Assembly (NCBI GenBank): GCA_946183145.1
Contig: CAMGZM010000008.1
Location: 1-64,000, forward strand
DNA length: 64,000 nt
Origin: an uncultured Fretibacterium sp.
GTDB taxonomy: Bacteria > Synergistota > Synergistia > Synergistales > Aminobacteriaceae
Direction of reading: 5' to 3'
Below the pieces are notes generated by a model. It searched no databases. It saw only the letters and a list, made by a program, of their open reading frames with translations, and had not been told where the DNA came from. The stretch's first letter is position 1. Every line of letters begins with the position of its first letter. This document shows, piece by piece, positions 61,380 through 64,000 of the stretch. Position numbers and translations under genes: made by a program.

Positions 61380-63314
61380 ATGGCAGGTAACATTAGGCAT
61401 GGTGTATCACCTATCACCGACTATGACATATTCCTGTTCAAGCAGGGGACTCACTATCATCTTTACGAGAAGATGGGCGCGCAGAAATTCACAGACCCTT
61501 CCGACAACGCAGAGGGAGTCGCGTTCAGTGTGTGGGCGCCTAATGCACAGTCCGTGAGCGTAGTAGGAAACTTCAACGGCTGGAACACGGAATCACATCC
61601 TCTTGCGGCAAGATGGGACGGCTCCGGGATATGGGAAGGATTCGTACCGGGCTTGCAGAAATGGGAGCTGTACAAATTCTGCATAAAGAACGCGCACGGT
61701 GAAATCAAAGAGAAAATGGATCCTTTCTGCCGTGCGTTTGAGCTTCCCCCGAAAACGTCATCGATAACACACTGGCCCGAATACGAATGGGGCGACTCGG
61801 AATGGTTAGCGCACCGCGGCGAGAAAATGAATCTCTCTGCGCCTTTGAGCGTTTACGAGGTTCATATAGGCTCATGGCGGCGGCACTGGAATGACGGACT
61901 CTCGCTCTCGTACCGTGAAATGGCCGATGAACTTCCCGCATACTGTGAGGAGATGGGCTTCAACGCTGTGGAATTTCTGCCGGTTATGGAGCATCCGTTT
62001 TACGGCTCATGGGGTTATCAGACACTCGGATATTTTGCGCCGACAGCACGCTACGGAACGCCGGAAGATCTGATGTACCTCATCGACTCGCTGCACAAGA
62101 AGAACATTGCGGTAATTCTCGACTTTGTTCCGAGTCATTTCCCGACTGATGATTTCGGACTCGCACGCTACGACGGCACCGCGTTATACGAGCATGAAGA
62201 CCCGCGCAAGGGCTATCATCCTGACTGGGGAAGCTACATCTTCAACTACGGCCGCAACGAGGTAAGAAGCTATCTCATCTCATCGGCGGCATTCTGGATT
62301 GACCAGTACCACGCAGACGGACTCAGAATCGACGCTGTAGCCTCAATGTTATACCTTGACTATTCCCGCAAAAATGGCGAATGGATTCCGAACATTTACG
62401 GAGGCCGCGAAAATCTTGAAGCAATCTCATTGTTACGCGACATGAACAGCGAGCTTTTTGGGCGGTTCGGGAACATTCAGACGATAGCGGAAGAGTCAAC
62501 TGACTGGCCTATGGTTACGCGTCCTGTATTCCTCGGCGGACTCGGTTTCGGAATGAAGTGGAATATGGGATGGATGCACGACACGTTAGACTATATGAGC
62601 CTTGAGCCTGTATATCGTTCGTGGCATCAGAATCAATTGACGTTCTCAATATGGTATGCGTTCAGTGAAAACTTCATGCTCCCGTTGTCTCATGACGAGG
62701 TTGTTCACGGAAAAGGCTCGCTCATCAACAAAATGTCGGGCGACTGGTGGCAGAAACGCGCGAACTTGCGACTCCTTTACGGGTATATGTGGGGTCATCC
62801 CGGCAAAAAGTTATTGTTCATGGGCGGAGAATTTGCGCAGGGACTCGAATGGAATCATGACTCGGCGTGTGAATGGCAGCTCCTCCAGAAAGAGGATTTT
62901 CGCGGAATTCAAGATTGGGTGAAAGACCTCAACGCAGCGTACAAGAAATATCCTCCGCTGTATGAGCTTGATTTCAGCCCTGAAGGATTCAGATGGGTAG
63001 ACTGTTCCGACTGGCAGCAGAGCGTAATTGTGTGGCTGAGGAAAGGCAAGAGCGATGACGAGTACATACTCTGCGCCGCGAACTTTACGCCCGTTCCGAG
63101 ATTCGGCTACAGGGTCGGAGTCCCCCGCGCTGGATTCTGGCGTGAGATTCTCAACAGCGACGCGACGAAATACGGCGGTTCAGGACTCGGCAACTGCGGA
63201 GGAATGGAAGCCGAAATGAAAGAATGGGAGAATATGCCCTACTCAATGCCGCTCACGCTTCCGCCTCTTGGGATTGTAATGTTCCACTTCACGACAAAGC
63301 CTGAGCAGGAATAA
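61380..63314 (+). CDS. glgB: 1,4-alpha-glucan branching enzyme
   Basis: A 644-residue GH13 enzyme that makes alpha-1,6 branches in glycogen. An N-terminal CBM48-type domain (GVAFSVWAPNAQSVSVVGNFNGW) comes first. The catalytic barrel has FLPVMEHPFYGSWGYQ, VILDFVPSHF, DGLRIDAVASMLYLDYSR with the nucleophile Asp, TIAEESTDWP with the acid/base Glu, and LPLSHDEVVHGKGSL with the third acidic residue. The start is ATG 61380 after AAAGGAGG. No other glg gene is adjacent; a terminator follows at once. Confidence 0.97.
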   Translation: MAGNIRHGVSPITDYDIFLFKQGTHYHLYEKMGAQKFTDPSDNAEGVAFSVWAPNAQSVSVVGNFNGWNTESHPLAARWDGSGIWEGFVPGLQKWELYKFCIKNAHGEIKEKMDPFCRAFELPPKTSSITHWPEYEWGDSEWLAHRGEKMNLSAPLSVYEVHIGSWRRHWNDGLSLSYREMADELPAYCEEMGFNAVEFLPVMEHPFYGSWGYQTLGYFAPTARYGTPEDLMYLIDSLHKKNIAVILDFVPSHFPTDDFGLARYDGTALYEHEDPRKGYHPDWGSYIFNYGRNEVRSYLISSAAFWIDQYHADGLRIDAVASMLYLDYSRKNGEWIPNIYGGRENLEAISLLRDMNSELFGRFGNIQTIAEESTDWPMVTRPVFLGGLGFGMKWNMGWMHDTLDYMSLEPVYRSWHQNQLTFSIWYAFSENFMLPLSHDEVVHGKGSLINKMSGDWWQKRANLRLLYGYMWGHPGKKLLFMGGEFAQGLEWNHDSACEWQLLQKEDFRGIQDWVKDLNAAYKKYPPLYELDFSPEGFRWVDCSDWQQSVIVWLRKGKSDDEYILCAANFTPVPRFGYRVGVPRAGFWREILNSDATKYGGSGLGNCGGMEAEMKEWENMPYSMPLTLPPLGIVMFHFTTKPEQE

Positions 63315-63328
63315 CGGAGAAAATTTTT

Positions 63329-63363
63329 GCCCCCCTTGCGATTTGTGAGGGGGGAATATTTTT
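63329..63363 (+). terminator. Intrinsic terminator after glgB
   Basis: CCCCCTTGCGATTTGTGAGGGGG forms a short-loop hairpin (63331-63353), followed by AATATTTTT. Almost the same sequence recurs at 63912-63935. Confidence 0.85.
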
Positions 63364-63377
63364 GAGGAGGGAATATT

Positions 63378-63626
63378 ATGGCAGGACTTGAGACGGTTGA
63401 AGAACTGCGCGATGAGCTTAGGCTTACGGTTGACTACTTACCGAAAAACAGATTGAGAGAAGCACTGATTACACTTGAAAATATGCTTGAGTTCAACAAT
63501 GGGACTATTGCGGCGATTGATGACGTTATGAACAACAGGAATCTTTTAGGGCCTTACTATACGCCTGAAGAAATGTTGAAGGCTGTACTTGATGGGGACG
63601 ATGACGAAGATGATGAAAAAATATAA
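63378..63626 (+). CDS. Antitoxin of a YafQ-type module
   Basis: An 82-residue acidic protein ending in a run of Asp and Glu. The segment NRNLLGPYYTPEEMLKAVL resembles the C-terminal half of RelB/DinJ antitoxins (…NLSGPF…EELM). The N-terminus lacks the usual ribbon-helix-helix start, so the exact family is unsure. GGAGG lies just upstream. It overlaps the toxin gene by 14 bases. Confidence 0.65.
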   Translation: MAGLETVEELRDELRLTVDYLPKNRLREALITLENMLEFNNGTIAAIDDVMNNRNLLGPYYTPEEMLKAVLDGDDDEDDEKI

Positions 63627-63905
63627 GTACACAATCGAAATGTCCTCAAGGTACAAAAAAGAGCTGAAGAAAATGCTGAAAAGAGGTGCTGATGAGACCA
63701 AAATACTGGCAGTTGTTGACATACTTGCTTCAGGCGATACACTTCCTCCGCGCTATGAAGATCACCCGCTTCACGGAAATTTTGAGGGGCTGAGAGAATG
63801 CCACATAACGCCTAACTGGATTCTTGTTTACCGAATTGACGGGGACAACCTAATTCTCGCCTTAACCCGTACGGGGACACTCACTCAGACATTTTCGGAA
63901 TGTAG
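63613..63905 (+). pseudogene. YafQ-family toxin, frameshifted near the C-terminus
   Basis: A RelE-fold toxin of YafQ type from ATG 63613: SSRYKKELKKMLKRGAD, DHPLHGNFEGLRECHITPNWILVYRI. The catalytic Asp of YafQ (Asp67, in the family PDW motif) is Asn here (PNW). Near the end the family motif RTGTHSDIF is lost: the reading frame gives RTGTLTQTF and then runs through the terminator to the window end without a stop. Removing two bases in ACACTCACTC (63877-63886) restores TGTHSDIFGM and a stop at 63903. The toxin is probably inactive, unless the shift is a sequencing error. The likely original end is given. Confidence 0.75.
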
Positions 63906-63909
63906 AAAC

Positions 63910-63948
63910 TTATCCCCCTTGCGATTTGTGAGGGGGAATTTTTTTGCG
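63910..63948 (+). terminator. Intrinsic terminator after the YafQ-type gene
   Basis: CCCCCTTGCGATTTGTGAGGGGG (about 63914-63936), followed by AATTTTTTTG. It matches the glgB terminator almost exactly. The frameshifted toxin frame runs through it. Confidence 0.85.
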
Positions 63949-63980
63949 CCGTTAATCTATAATTATTCACAAAACTTTTC

Positions 63981-64000
63981 ACAAGGAGTCGATTCCATGA
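63981..64000 (+). other. Ribosome site and start codon of a gene leaving the window
   Basis: ACAAGGAG at 63981-63988 lies 8 bases before ATG 63997-63999. Only the first codon is in the window, so the product cannot be named. Confidence 0.5.

Overview
The window looks like chromosomal DNA of an anaerobic fermentative bacterium of the Synergistota. The best sign is a secreted protein at 19015-20409 whose C-terminus (Gly-Cys-Asn, hydrophobic helix, Arg/Lys tail) matches the Synerg-CTERM sorting signal as I remember it. Two tripartite tricarboxylate (TTT) transporters, a branched-chain amino-acid ABC transporter, acetate kinase, citrate lyase and dicarboxylate-sugar dehydratases fit a lifestyle of scavenging and fermenting organic and amino acids. 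The assignment is an inference; there is no rRNA gene here. Genes are dense, TTG starts are common, and most units end in C-tract/G-tract hairpin terminators.

Layout. 1-1399: end of an AT-rich island with a free-standing amino-acid adenylation protein and a carrier protein. 1466-13012: housekeeping genes (tRNA-Ser, sirtuin with a YefM-YoeB module, MetA-type homoserine acyltransferase, chemoreceptor, duplicated LprI-like secreted proteins, tRNA-Ser, ackA, yceD-rpmF, htpG). 13016-14398: a repeat-rich acidic protein. 14530-23412: hexarate module with tctCBA, glucarate dehydratase, a LarA-like protein and galactarate dehydratase, interrupted by the Synerg-CTERM gene. 23482-25185: lone OLD-like ATPase/TOPRIM protein. 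25233-30569 (minus): dnaJ-acpS-SPFH-alaS-ruvX operon. 30636-32940: coiled-coil secreted protein and a DapA-family enzyme. 33159-34796: AT-rich cassette with a DUF4417 protein, a broken toxin-like gene and a possible immunity gene. 34848-39586 (minus): livKHMGF. 39726-39899: tRNA-Arg and tRNA-Ser. 40013-43299: methyltransferase, two-component system, HD protein. 43455-46087: exported CbiK, a lone FecCD permease, and a vapBC pair with a frameshifted toxin. 46175-53011: citDEF and a second tctCBA around a frameshifted pilin-like gene. 53165-56460: TerB-like protein, XRE regulator, birA-bioY, a secreted protein. 56461-56931: the only long non-coding gap, holding what I read as a miniature IS200/IS605-type element with an omega-RNA-like structured RNA. 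56932-61183: two ParA-type ATPases and an exported TPR protein. 61380-64000: glgB and a damaged YafQ-type toxin module.

How the parts fit. The first TTT transporter probably imports the hexarates that GudD and GarD dehydrate to the same keto-deoxy acid. The second TTT system, beside citrate lyase, is a plausible citrate importer. BirA-BioY points to biotin uptake. All three solute-binding-protein transport operons have a hairpin just after the binding-protein gene, which would let it be made in excess over the membrane subunits.

The most unusual items are the ORF-less omega-RNA-like element at 56570-56931, a 10-bp repeat whose copy number sets the reading frame of the Synerg-CTERM protein, the toxin-like cassette with one in-frame stop, and the ParA pair without ParB. 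Five apparent gene disruptions in 64 kb (about 18992, 33980, 45671, 49370 and 63880) are either real decay or switching, or assembly errors; read mapping would decide.
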